A stretch of 64,000 bases of DNA from Lepisosteus oculatus. Its lineage: Eukaryota > Chordata > Actinopteri > Semionotiformes > Lepisosteidae. Shown here one piece after another: positions 12,961-25,000 of the stretch. The first letter of the stretch is position 1. Each line of letters starts with the position of its first letter. The stretch is taken from NCBI RefSeq assembly GCF_040954835.1, contig NC_090700.1, forward strand, positions 20,007,501 to 20,071,500, in the 5' to 3' direction. A program made the translations under genes and the position numbers. Below the pieces are notes generated by a model. It was not told where the DNA came from. It searched no databases and worked only from the letters and a program-made list of their open reading frames with translations.

Positions 12961-15790
12961 AATTGACAGATTAATGGAAAAAAACATTTTTGGGGGGAAT
13001 AACAGCATATTGACCGATAGTGAAAAATTGAATATTAGATAAGATGAAAATGATTTGTAGCAAATTCTCTTATAAACGTATAAGGTGTAAAATAAATATC
13101 AGAAATATACAATTGTGTGCTCAAAATGAAGCCAGGCACTTGCAATTATGTACTCTGTGTCTTTACAAAGTCACTGATACATCCACAGTCTGTAAGTCTG
13201 ATTTTTTTTTCAGCACTTTTAATTCAAACTTTTTAATACTATTTAAAAATGCACATTTTCTGAGTCAATAACAATGGCTATCCAAGATAAATGAGGTCTC
13301 ATAACTAAAAGTAGTTTTATTAACATTGTACGTTATAGAGGTAATCATCTAACAGCAAACAATAAAACAGGCCTGGAGTGCTCACTACAACATTATCGAA
13401 TGTTATGGTTTCCCAGGTACAGTAGATAATGTGTTTACTTGTATCGACAGGTAGAAATATACAAAACAACAAAAATAAAAATGTTTCAGAGACATAATAT
13501 CTTCAAATACTCTTAAGTATTGATTTGTCTAGAAATACAATTTTGTTGCTTTACAACAGGCAACAATAACTGCTATATTTCCTAACTAAACAGAACAAAG
13601 GTTCACAATATTCAAAATATTCAATATTCAATACTCATTTAACTACATACTGTATTAAACATAAAAAAAACATTATAAACCATACAAGGCCATTTTGCCC
13701 ATTTTGCTTATGTATTTATAAAAAGATTACATCGAATCCTTTAAATCTATATTGCTACAAAAATCACTGTAAATTAGATAAGAAAAAGATGGACAAAAAT
13801 ACAATGAGACATTAAAAATGCTGTAAATGAGTGTTGAAACCAAGATAATTTGTTAAGTTTTTAATAACTCTCTATATATACTGTATACCGTACGTTGCTA
13901 TTAGCTTGTTGCAATTTAAACACAATGTATTACTCAGTTTCATACCACAAAATGTTTCCCTACAGGTACATTTCAATAATGAAAATTCATAGTATTTTAA
14001 TTCAGAAATAATACAACTCACCTAATTTACATTTATGCCATATCGTGGCTATAAAGCTTTCTGGTTACAAGGTATTTTCAAGTCTAAAACACCTCACTTT
14101 TTCATTTGGTATATAATATATACATTTCTCCTGTTATATGGTACATGTTATCTGATACATGATTTACCAGTAATTAATCTGGTTTTTGATGCATGGTTAC
14201 TAGCTGTTTTGGAACGAGAGCTTAAATTATGTCGTACACCATAGTGTTTTTAATGTTATTTTAAAGTGTTATTCTTTACTTTTCCTTTCAGTGTACACAC
14301 TGTTCCAGTGTATTACATTGATTTGGGTAATTTTTAATTCAAGTTCTTATCGTACTTTGTATCGTATACTTTGTTAAATGTTATAATTATAACAACAATG
14401 TTGTGAAATTGAAAAAAGTGACAACAAGCTAAAATATAAATAAATACTTGAAACTCAAGGAAAATTGTAAAAAAAAAGAAAGAGATGATTGAGTATACGT
14501 TACTGCTTTCAGTCTTTCCTGATTAAGGGAAAAATCAAAAGCTCTTTCAGTAAATTTAAACAACTGAGCTTTCCTCAAAAATGAATCTGCAAATAAGTGT
14601 TGATCTTATCAGACTGAACAGAAAGGTAGATTCATGAAGAAATGCTGTGTATACACCACACTTACTCAAATAGTGTCAAGAAACATCAACAAAAATATAT
14701 AAAATGTAAATATAAAGGGTTTTTTTTTCTGCTCATACAATACTGCTAGGCAACCCAGTGCCCTTGATTCAAAGGAGTCCCAAAAATATGAGTCATATTG
14801 TAAAACAAGTGGGTAGAAACCAAAATAAGTTACCAGAATCTTCCTAGTGGTTTGCTCAGTGAACGTAAGTCTTGTTACATTGCCCAAATGAAGTTTCACT
14901 CTGTTTCCACCCCTTTACCATGCCATGTGTGTTTTAGGAGCTGGCCTTAGATTCAAATGTCTTTCAAATCTTCAGCCTTCTCAAATTTGTAATATTGTGA
15001 GGCATTCAAGCACACCAGTTATAATTAAACACAATTGAATGAGTTTTATCAAAGAAAAGGAAAAAGTAAAATTGAGATAGGCAGGGAAGTTAAGGTTACT
15101 TTCTGCGTCTGAAAATATTTTGTTCATCTATCTACATTGATAAAAATCACCTAATTTCCACACCACTGAAGATGACAAAATAAAAAAATAAGATACATAC
15201 AGTATCTGATAGATGCTGGTTTTCTTTCTCAAATGAACAGCCCAAAAGAGCACAGAAAACAGAAAAGTTCTCACACATAATTAAAACACACAAACGTAAT
15301 TTAAGTAAATTGCTAATCTTTGTATATTTTGAAAGTGAAACATCCTTCTTGACGTGTTTTTAATAGCCCTCAGCCCCCTACAGTTGTGTGTCGCTATCTG
15401 CCATCTTCGTTTTGCAAACAGAGGACTGGCCACAGGACTGGTTAAATTGCCATCACATACTGTATTTAAGTGCACAAGGACTCTGGTGTGAGATCGTCCT
15501 TTTGAAGCATCAATCAAGAAGTTTGGGAGAAGTACTATAGATGCTCCAAAGGTGTGTGTTACAGGTCTTCAACAAGTCTTTTTTTTTTACTTTTGTACTT
15601 AAATGTATTTGTAAAATACAAGTAAAACAAACTGGAGATAAAGAAAAAAATGGAATTCTACATCTTTGAAAAACACTATTGGAGTTGGATATCAAACCCC
15701 AAATGAATTGGAGTTCATAGTTTCTTCTGGACTGGTGGGATGGGGAGTCATTCAACAAATGAGGGAACATACAGTAGTAGACCCATCACC
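12961..15790. other. Gene-free stretch
   Basis: Very AT-rich, with homopolymer runs. No gene or clear repeat recognised. Confidence 0.35.
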
Positions 15791-16330
15791 CATAATTCAT
15801 AGTGAAGCACAGGGGAAACTCAAGAGTTCAAGAGTCCAACATCAGTGGAACAGATGTTGTTGCACAGAATAATAAAATCCAAGTGGAAGATAAACTCTCT
15901 CTCAGATGGACCAGTCTGATGTGTTGGTCCTGCTCTGGTGTGGTCACTCGAGGGCGACCGGATCTTGGACAGTCATCTGTCCTGCCAGTCTGCTGAAACC
16001 TTCTCTGCAGTCGGGACTCAGTGGAGTGGCTTACTCCATAGTGTGTGGCAACGCTGGCACATGACATGCCTGCCTGCAGCATGCCAATGGCCCTGTCCCT
16101 TCCTCTTGGTAACATTCGAGGCATTATGGAATGCGCAGAAAACTAAGTGTGGCCTTTTTCTTGCAGTGACCTAAGCTTTGACCTAAGGCCTTTTTAAAGG
16201 TGACCTGACCAGGCATTGTTCCACCTGGACCTCGTTGGATAAAAGTGCCCATAACGAGCTTTCGTGTGATTGGCAAGATGCAATGCCTCACTGCACAAGT
16301 TGCATTGCTGGTGAGAAGGCTTAAAACAAA
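15790..16330 (-). pseudogene. Tc1-like transposase N-terminus, truncated
   Basis: On the minus strand from 16124 the frame begins MPRMLPRGRDRAIGMLQAGM and continues with a SVATHYGVSHSTESRLQRRF helix-turn-helix and a GRPRVTTPEQDQHIRLVHLR linker. This is the N-terminal DNA-binding part of a Tc1-family transposase, about 90 residues of an expected 340 or so. Its layout (GRPR AT-hook-like motif, then TP.QD..IRL.HLR) is of a different subfamily from the elements at 3440 and 63529. No catalytic domain follows, so it cannot be active. Element boundaries are approximate; I did not locate terminal repeats. Confidence 0.7.
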
Positions 16331-16439
16331 TTGACAACTTTTTGTGAAAGTACATAAACTATAACTATAGTATTCTCATTCCAGAAAATGTAGTGTTTCT
16401 ATTTTCCATCAGTATATAATAAAGAAAAGAATGTCTAGA

Positions 16440-16562
16440 GGAATTCAGAACAGGAATAATATGAAGTTTAGACCGGGACTTGGGAAGGACCCAGGCTGCT
16501 GAGTTTTGAACATACTGCAGTTTGTTCAGGGTATTCTTGGAAATGACACTAGTAGGGTATTA
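16440..16562 (-). repeat. Older LINE-like repeat, left part (interrupted by the hAT element)
   Basis: The text TGAACATACTGCAGTTTGTT through AGGGTATTATAGTAATC resembles the reverse of a common fish LINE segment (of the form ...AAACTGCAGTTTGTC...CAGTAGTCCAGTC...). It resumes at 17982 beyond the hAT insertion. Confidence 0.45.
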
Positions 16563-16570
16563 TAGTAATC

Positions 16571-17973
16571 CAGTGGTTCTCAAACTGTGGTACGCGTACC
16601 GGCAGTGGTACGTGGCGTGCTGGCTGGTGGTACGCCAAATGACCCTGGAATTGTGTTGTGTGCGCTGAAAAAATCGGGACGGGTTTTCATATTTTGTACT
16701 TTTATACGTGTCGAATAAGCAGCCTACGTACTACGATACAGTGCGCGCTAATACTTCAGTGGACACAAGAGATACTCTGTAATTCTATACCACTCTATAG
16801 GAATGCGTGCTACGGACGCAAGTGACCAATTGTATTTAAAAAAGCTACTGTATCTCCAGCAAATAGGGAGAAAGGAGAATGTGCGTGATTTTGGAACAAT
16901 GCCAACGTTGTAAACACAGGAATGCACAGAAATGCGTGCTACGAACGCTGGTAATCTTGTGAGCACAGGAAAGCTGGAAAAATAACAGAAAAATATTTAA
17001 GAACTGTTCTAAGTTAATTTGAGAAAAATACACCGAGCGTCTCTGTGTTTCTCTCCCATGCGCATGAAATAAATACTTAAAATAAACACTGAAATAAAAA
17101 CGGAAACGTGGAAAAATGCACACTTGCGGATTGCTAAAGCAGGTAAGCCCCACACTATTATGTGTGGAGAAAAAGCTGCTGAACAGCTCGACCTGCTGCC
17201 CTCCCCCGAAAGACACAGTTATTCATAGAATTATTGAAATGAAGGATTATATCAAAAGTATGCTGACAGCGCGCGTCAAGATGAGCAGATGTTTTTCACT
17301 ACAATTAGATGAGTCTGTAGTTGATTTGGCCAATTTGCTCGTTTACGTTACATACGAGTTTGAGGGTACGTCCCGTGAGGACTTTCTGTTCTGTAAGCCG
17401 CTACCAACAGGAACTACAGGAGAGCACGTATTTCAGCTTCTGAATGAATTTATCGGAGAGAATGGCATCGACTGGATAAAATGTGTTGGAGTTTGTACAG
17501 ACGGTGCTAGAGCAATGACAAGCCGACACAGCGGTGTAGTTGCACGAATTAGAGAGGTTGCTCCAGAAATTAATGGTTTCATTGCAACATCCACCGCGAG
17601 ACCTTTGCCGTCCAGAAAATGCCTGACGATTTAAAATCTGTTAGACTGTTGTGAATTGTATCAAGGCTCGAAAAATTAATTCACATCTGCTTTGCTCAAC
17701 TAAACAGGCTCACCCCTCTCACTGAAATGGTGCTTTTTTATTTTTATGTGTTTTTTTTTTCTGTAAAATACTTTGAGAAGCCACATTTTAATATATCAAA
17801 AAGTTTATTATTATAATATTTATTATATGTATGTGTGAGTGTGTGTGCATATGCGCTCATGTTGGTCAATGATAATTTCTGGGGTTCCTATGAGATGATG
17901 ACTTGTAGGTGGTACTTGGAAGCTTTGGTTGGATTAGGGGTGGTACTTGGTCCAAAAAGTTTGAGAACCACTG
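16571..17973 (+). mobile_element. Non-autonomous hAT (Charlie-like) transposon with intact ends
   Basis: The 1403-bp element begins CAGTGGTTCTCAAACT and ends with its exact reverse complement, AGTTTGAGAACCACTG. It is flanked by a perfect 8-bp target duplication, TAGTAATC (16563-16570 and 17974-17981). Sixteen-base ends of this form and 8-bp duplications are diagnostic of hAT elements. Inside lies a partial transposase frame (17116-17634). The rest of the transposase and the catalytic glutamate region are missing, so it could move only with help from another copy. Confidence 0.9.
17116..17634 (+). pseudogene. hAT transposase fragment (ZBED5/SCAND3-like)
   Basis: The 172-codon frame holds FSLQLDES, then VYVTYEFEGTSREDFLFCKP, then GIDWIKCVGVCTDGARAMTS and HSGVVARIREVAPE. 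These are hallmark segments of the RNase-H-like catalytic domain of hAT transposases and their host-adopted relatives (ZBED5, SCAND3, GTF2IRD2 C-terminus). The aspartates in QLDES and CTDGAR correspond to the first two catalytic acids. Homology stops just past VAPEINGF, before the insertion domain and final catalytic glutamate, and the frame ends in unrelated sequence. The N-terminal BED zinc finger is also missing. It is a fragment inside the element, not a host gene. Confidence 0.8.
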
Positions 17974-17981
17974 TAGTAATC

Positions 17982-18200
17982 AGTTCTGGATGGCGCCAAA
18001 GGCATGAGCCAGTTCCTCCACATGGGCCATGAACAGGACAGAGCCCAGCCAGGTAATGTTTCAAAGGAGGAAGGAGGACGTTGGCTAATGGGTTCTGTAC
18101 AAACATACTGAGGGTGTGTACACTGTGCAAACAGGTTAAAAGGTCAAGCTAGGGTCAAAAGTGACTCCGATGTCAGTCCATTGGCTGATTCATTACTGGG
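17982..18200 (-). repeat. Older LINE-like repeat, right part
   Basis: The sequence AGTTCTGGATGGCGCCAAAG onwards continues the repeat broken at 16562. With one copy of the TAGTAATC duplication removed the two halves join smoothly. Confidence 0.45.
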
Positions 18201-19647
18201 ATGAAAGAGCACAAATATTTGGAAAGATCAGTTCCTTGCAAGCCCTGATTAGTGCTGGATGCTCTTGAAGTAACAAGTTTAAAGAACTCACCCTGCTGCC
18301 ATGTTTGAAGGCCTCATTAACCTGGCTTTATTAATCTCAAAATGCTTCAGAAACGCAACAAAAGACGGAAATAACATCACCCCCCCTCCACAAAACATTT
18401 TGTGCCGCAGAAATACTTAAACAACTTTCTTCACACCGTCACTCTTGCAATGGAATGAAAGGAACCACCAGATTTTACTGGAAAATAATCTTAATCATCT
18501 CCATCCATAAAAATGCCCTGTCATGACAGATGCCTGGAGCACACAGAAAGTCCATCACTTGTCACATGTGTAGATCTTATGTAAAACTTTTTTAGCAACA
18601 ATAGCAGTTATAAAGCAAAATAGACTTTAAAACAAACATGGACTGAAGACTTTATTCACTCCAGGTTCCTGATGAATGTACTGTGCATTTCACTATAACA
18701 ACACGACATCATTTTCAGTTTTAGCGTCAATTTAGTTTTTAGAGTACAATTTGCTTATCCCTGCTGGAGGCGAATGCAAACATCATTCAAAATGTATGCT
18801 TTTAATCGATAAACAATATTTCAATATACCGTAACCAATTTCAATGCCTTTACACAGTATTCACACCCTTCCAATGATGTCCCATTGTGTTAAATTACAA
18901 ACAATGTAAGCCACTGTTAAGCAGGTAATAACTAGTGGACATCTTATCAGTATCTCCATATTGGAATGTATGAATATATTAGAACATATTGGGATATATG
19001 AACTGTTATGATACTCAGAACTGAGTGTAAACATGTTTAGTCTGAAGTCATGGTCTTAATTAACCTTCATTGAATAAATATTAAGGCCAGTCAAATGGGC
19101 CTTTTCTAAAGTATCACAGATCTAGAAAATGTATAAGTCTTTGTTTTAAGGTATAAAAACAAATATGAGCTAAGGCAGACAAAAGCTAGAGCAAAACCAT
19201 AGGCGGAGATGATTCCTTTAAACAAAGGCTATCTAACTGTCCTACACCTCCACTTCCACTCTGAATGTTAAAAACAAACAAGTCAGGCAAAATAGTTAAT
19301 TTTGCTAAAAAACAGTTCTGAGGGTGATGAGCAATGAGACAACACTGAAATCAGACTGGAGGTGGGGAGCAATCCTGTCTCGCGCCTCAGGAGTCTGGAA
19401 ACTAAGGTCAGCTCAATGGAATGTCATTACACTAAACAAGAGGCACTGGGTGCTATGTTAAAAATATTAAATATAATCAGGTTAGTAATCAGAATTACTA
19501 ACAGGACTGATTTGTTGTTGTCTGGAATGGCTAGGTGAGATCACTTACTGGCAACTAAACAGGGTACAGCAAATGGGCTGAATAATCACCTCTCGTTTCT
19601 AACCTTTCTTCTGTTTTTATCTACTATACAGCACATTTTTTCTTTCA
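18201..19647. other. Gene-free stretch with a Tc1 end fragment
   Basis: No gene is supported. At 18840-18915 the words ACAGTATTCACACCCTTCC and CCCATTGTGTTAAATTACA resemble the terminal region of a Tc1-like element. Confidence 0.35.
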
Positions 19648-20224
19648 AAGCAAATACCAAGACTGTTTCTGAAAAACAGTCATTCAAATCCAAACATTCT
19701 AAATACAGAACATTATATTGCTATTTTTTTCACAAGTTTATTTACTCTTTCTGGATTTTACTCTTTTTGCAATTACTGTACTTCCAGAAAATCAGAAGCA
19801 GATATTTTCCGGAAGATAAATGGCATTCTTGAAAGAATTAATGTTGGCCACTTTATATGTATCTTACCTATATAGTTCACCTAAGGTTATGGCTACAATG
19901 CCCTCCAGATTTTATACCTCCAAGGAGACGGGAACAAAAAAATGTCTTAGAATGATTTATAGATTGGACTGTCATCCTGTATTCTGCACTACATATAATA
20001 AAATGTTATTTTTTCACAAAATAATGAAAAGTATTGAGTTGATTATATCATTTCTAAAGTATTTACTTAGCCTTACATAACAAAACGCAGTTGCAGCACT
20101 AAGTAAATAAATTATTGGTTTTGTAGTGATTCTAAACAGGAAACATGCAAAAAAAATGTTTTTATAAACAACTTCAATATTTTGTTTTTCATAACAAATG
20201 AAATAGAGACATTTGTGCTCCAAT
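19648..20224 (+). repeat. Tandem duplication, copy 1 (577 bp)
   Basis: This 577-bp unit is repeated immediately downstream with five substitutions and no indel that I can find. AAG occurs at 19648-19650, 20225-20227 and 20802-20804, a 3-bp microhomology at the breakpoints. Each copy carries an 86-codon open frame (19820-20080 and 20397-20657), probably by chance. Confidence 0.92.
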
Positions 20225-20801
20225 AAGCAAATACCAAGACTGTTTCTGAAAAACAGTCATTCAAATCCAAGCATTCTAAATACAGAACATTATACTGCTA
20301 TTTTTTTCACAAGTTTATTTACTCTTTCTGGATTTTACTCTTTTTGCAATTACTGTACTTCCAGAAAATCAGAAGCAGATATTTTCCGGAAGATAAATGG
20401 CATTCTTGAAAGAATTAATGTTGGCCACTTTATATGTATCTTACCTATATAGTTCACCTAAGGTTATGGCTACAATGCCCTCCAGATTGTATACCTCCAA
20501 GGAGACGGGAACAAAAAAATGTCTTAGAATGATTTATAGATTGGACTGTCATCCTGTATTCTGCACTACATATAATAAAATGTTATTTTTTCACAAAATA
20601 ATGAAAAGTATTGAGCTGATTATATCATTTCTAAAGTATTTACTTAGCCTTACATAACAAAACGCAGTTGCAGCACTAAGTAAATAAATTATTGGTTTTG
20701 TAGTGATTCTAAACAGGAAACATGCAAAAAAAATGTTTTTATAAACAACTTCAATATTTTGTTTTTCATTACAAATGAAATAGAGACATTTGTGCTCCAA
20801 T
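20225..20801 (+). repeat. Tandem duplication, copy 2 (577 bp)
   Basis: Head-to-tail copy of 19648-20224. Differences seen by eye: A/G in CAARCATTC, T/C in TATAYTG, T/G in GATTKTATA, T/C in GAGYTGAT and A/T in CATWAC. About 0.9% divergence suggests a recent duplication or an assembly artefact. Confidence 0.92.
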
Positions 20802-20879
20802 AAGGAAGCACAAAACTTAATTTCCACATTTAAAACACCAGTTCTGAATGGTAGGGAAGAAGGAAGCTTCACGTAAACA

Positions 20880-20945
20880 ATGTTACAAATGAGAGGATGC
20901 CATTTGAACTGGGACATCTAGGCCAAAATTCAGATACTCGGAGAA
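20880..20945 (-). mobile_element. LINE 3'-tail fragment
   Basis: GTTACAAATGAGAGGATGCC followed by ATTTGAACTGGGACATCTAG matches the tail that begins the LINE relics at 6415 and 53870, in the same minus orientation. Confidence 0.4.
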
Positions 20946-21910
20946 GGCAGCCTCATAATGGTAGAAAAGGCAAAGATATTAATGTGTTTCATTAAAAAAG
21001 TCATGGGATTGGTCCAAACAACACAAATTCAAGACCAGCATAAACACGTTAAAGGAAGAGATATACAGTAAGTCAGGCAAACCTTTGTCAGTTCAGAAAG
21101 CACGCAGCATGACCTTGAATATCCTTTCCAGCACTTACAGTAACTAAAAAAAGACCAGTTGCCACAAGGTTGTCATTGGAAGGCTAAAAAAAAACTTTTT
21201 GTCAACTACCGTAAATAAAAGCTAAGGTCGGAAAGTAAGTCAAAATGAACCTGAAATACCTGGGAAATTGTACTGTATGTTGGAACTACTGTACGAAACC
21301 TTCACGTATAATGGTCTGATGAGGCCAAATTTAACATGATGGGGAGTAGATGGTGGGAGTTTGTTCTGACACAAGACATTAATATTTTATTGCAGAAAGA
21401 CTCACAGCCAGCTGTGGTTCTGAGGTTGCAGATTAGGGGTGGTGTCATAGATATCAGAACAGAATAAATTGTGAGCCTTGCAGTACCATCTGAAAATCTC
21501 TAAATAGAACAGAATTCATTAAAAATAATTAATGGTTATACCCCTATATGACCCTTCATACAAACTTGTTTTCAGTACCCAACAGAGCTTAAAAGGTCTA
21601 TGTAAATTAGACTCTGAAATGGCATGTTTAAACACAATTTAAATCAACCCGAAATGTTATGGTATAATACTCAAGATCTTTTTTATAAAAATCTGAGCAG
21701 TCTAGCACCTAGTGAAAACATTATTATTGTCATAATATTTTTTAAAAGAAGAACACTTTAAACATCACATCTCAGGCTCATAACTAAGTAATGAAACATA
21801 AACAATATGTTCAAACACGTGAGAAAAAAAGGCAAGCACTGATTATCCTTTTCAGCAACCCGTTGCACTGTCTTGCAGAAGTACAGACTGCAGTGAATGA
21901 GGCTGTTCAC
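20946..21910. other. Gene-free stretch upstream of TRAT1
   Basis: No gene recognised. Near 21310 the phrase AATGGTCTGATGAGGCCAAA resembles a segment often present in Tc1-like transposase genes, so part of this may be a badly decayed element. Confidence 0.3.
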
Positions 21911-21911
21911 C

Positions 21912-21972
21912 ACGTTTCCTGTTTGTGACAGCAAAAATACAAGAGAGGGAGTAAAAATAGACCATATAAAGT
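21912..21972 (+). promoter_or_regulatory. Candidate TRAT1 core promoter (TATA and ETS-like site)
   Basis: TATAAA lies at 21965-21970, about 106 bases before the proposed start codon. TTTCCTGT (reverse of an ETS GGAA core) lies near 21917-21924. ETS factors drive many T-cell genes, so the pairing is sensible. Such short motifs occur often by chance, and no transcript evidence is available here. Confidence 0.3.
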
Positions 21973-22070
21973 ACAGGTAGCAAGGCTTTGCAGGAATGTA
22001 ACAACTCTGGACAGGATCACAGACATTACAGATTCTAACCTTTGTGCCATTTGTGGAATCCTCATCAAAG

Positions 22071-22077
22071 ATGGCAG
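22071..22077 (+). CDS. TRAT1: TRAT1 coding exon 1 (start codon, 7 coding bases)
   Basis: ATGGCAG is followed at 22078 by a strong donor, GTAAGC. It leaves one base (phase 1), which the next exon needs: G plus AA gives Glu3 and the N-terminus MAEPC. The start is inferred from phase fit, the donor, and a TATA box about 106 bases upstream. Confidence 0.6.
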
Positions 22078-25000
22078 GTAAGCTTTGAAACAATCATTTG
22101 TTTTAGACAATATTCATACATACTGTAGGTTGAACTTTACTCTCTCCAGTCTTTCTCTTTCAATATTCCACATATACTAAATAAAGATAATGGTGTTTTT
22201 AAGTAGATATATTTTGGAATCATATTTTTCTCCCTGAAAGAAGAAACCATCAATCATGCAATTTAAAAAGTGGAGCTATTTCATGCTATATTAAGGATAA
22301 TATCTTTTTGAGGACGAGACTCGTCTTTAGTGAAAGTGTATTGTGTTATTTTTACTTTTTGAATTTTTGTGACCTGTAATCAAAAGAGTGTACACTGTAT
22401 TAGTATATATACAATATATTACCTTATGTTTAACAATACTTTGTACATTTAAATAACAGAGAAAATTATAAGGCAAGTGCTCAATTTCTTTTACAACAGT
22501 TGCAGAATGTGGTCTTATGCCCTCAGAACCTGATAAGGCTTCTTTGTGAATGAGACTCTAGAATATTGCCATTGTAAAATAGCAGCTGTTCATTAAATAC
22601 TCTGAGCTAGATAAAACAAATTTGCAACACTTCAATTCGCAATATTCACAAGAAACTTTAAACAAATTTGAGCCTTTATGTAATTACTACTGAACATCTA
22701 TTTTTTTTAAAAAAGCACAACAATAGAATATGTGCTGTTAATACAGTGCTGGTCAAGAAACAGCAACATGATAAGTCAATTTTTTAATCATTGTTGGAAG
22801 ATCTTACATCGATAAATAAGTGGAATGTATTCTTTTTTTACTTGAACTGGCTTCGTTTCAAATGAAACTCGACATTCTAAACGTTTGTGGGATTTCAGTA
22901 CTGAATTTAAATTGACACTTTCTTTTGGATAATACAAAGAAAATTTCAAATGGAGTTGAACAGGTGTGCAAAAGTAATTTGTGTCTTAGAACTCTGCATT
23001 TGGGTGCAATGTTTGTTTTGAAATACTGTTACTCAAACATTCATTTTAATCAATATACTGCCAAACCTAATTATGGTTAAAATATTATTGGCTTTGAAAA
23101 ATATACAAAACATGTTAAGTTGTGCTTCGGTGCAGAATAATTCATGTTTTAACACAGCAGGGTTTATTAATTTGTCCGAGTTAACTAAAACTGAATTGTA
23201 CAAGACTTCACTTGCCAACGAACAGTGGTTGAAAAGATCGGTCTTAAGCTTGTTTATGGTGTACATTCTGAACAAAAAAGCTTGATCTATACCTGCATCT
23301 TCAAAGTTCATTATATGATATTGTGCGTTACATAATAAGAGTAACGACAAGAACCAAGAGACAGACTGGTATAGTGGTTAAGGGCCCTCCGGACTATAAG
23401 GGCCCAGGGGTTCAGCTTCTAGATGGGAAGACTGCTGCCGTTTAAGCAAGGTATGTTACTCAACACGCCAATATTAAAGGGCATCGAAATATGTGTGTTT
23501 ATCACTTATGGAGGTCTCAGACAATTTAGTAACAATAAAGAACCCACTTTGGGTATAAGAAACCAGCACTCTATAACCTCTTCAACAGTTGGCAAATAAC
23601 AGCAAAAACAACATTTAGCTCAACTGATATTTAATTTGAGGTTTCCTGTAGCTAACTACTGCTTGGATCAGTTTGGGGGGGAATACCTGCATATCAGTTC
23701 TGCTATGCCACTGAACACTTTCTTTGTTGTGTCACTCACAAGGCATTAAAAACTAATCTTCAGTTTGTTACCGCGCTGCTAATCAAAGGGTATAATTTTC
23801 CATTACAGTTTCATTTTGGAAAACCACGAACTTCTAATATGAATTTACAGTGCCAGCTGAAATCGTAGTTAGAAATTTAGGAGTTAAGTAAACTTTGACT
23901 ACATCTTTCATGTTTAATCAGTATATTATCTCGGCTTGTTTCTACCGTAGTGCATATACAATATAGTACATCGGTAATGGTCAAATACTAAAATCTTCAG
24001 ATTATATGTAGGAAACTGACATATTAATAGCTAACAATGAAAGAATCAAATGAAAAGGCTTTACTTATTTTCAAGAGATTGAAAAAATGATGTGCATAAT
24101 ATATGCAGGACTTTATATTCAATGACGTTTGTTTTGTTAGCACTTTTTCAGCTAAACTGAGCTGTCAGTTAGGAGACAATGTATAATATCCTTCCATCTA
24201 TCTTCTAACCACTTCGTCCAATTCAGGGTTGTGGGGGAACTGCAGCCTACAGTATCTTGACAAGCAAAGGGCACAAGGTGGGGTACACCCTGGACAAGAC
24301 ACCAGTCCATTGCAAGGCACACACAGGGACAAGTGTTACTGTATACATACAGTAAATACGAGCATGTACACTCTGAGGTAGTGTAACATTTTCATTAAAA
24401 AATGTAGTCAAGCAAAAATAAAACAACTAAACTTCTAAAACTGCCAAAACAAAATCTCTGAGATTATCCATTTCCATTTTTGGTTATTTCTCTCAGATTA
24501 CTCAATTAAGAAAAGTGAAATTAAGATGGCACATACTGTATAACAAGATCTGCCCTTTCCAGCTCAGTTTATTACTATTGCTTGACTTGAATGGAGAATT
24601 GTGACCTGACCACATACTTAAGTAATCCCACATGTTTATATAATGTTCAACTAATTATTTAATTAATGTTTTGACATCTCAGTCTTTGCTCTGTGTTTAT
24701 TGTTTGTCGCACTGGCTTTTTTACTCGTTGTCTCTATGTCACCAACAATCAACAATAAGCACATGAGAATTTATTTACCTTTCTGACTCCATATTTTGGA
24801 AGCATTTACTTAAAAACTACAGCAAAGGCTAAAATAAACTGCATTATTGTAACAACAGTAGAATCACCACTGGTACTGTATATATAGAAACAAATGGCAA
24901 GCCGTCTGATATTAATAAGGCCATAATCAAGAAAAGAAACTCACTAGACCCAATGTTTAATTGCATTTAACATTTATAATGATTTTAAATAAAGAGAAAC

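Noticed and set aside
17116-17634. A domesticated host ZBED-type gene
   Set aside because: It is enclosed by intact transposon ends and target duplications, lacks the N-terminal zinc finger and the C-terminal catalytic part, and has no introns or promoter.
19820-20080. 86-codon frame in the tandem duplication as a duplicated gene
   Set aside because: It is conserved only because the copies are nearly identical. The peptide has no recognisable family, and the frame differs from the exon-like stretch inside it.
23363-23425. A functional tRNA gene
   Set aside because: The stems are mispaired and a SINE body follows directly, so it is a tRNA-derived SINE head.
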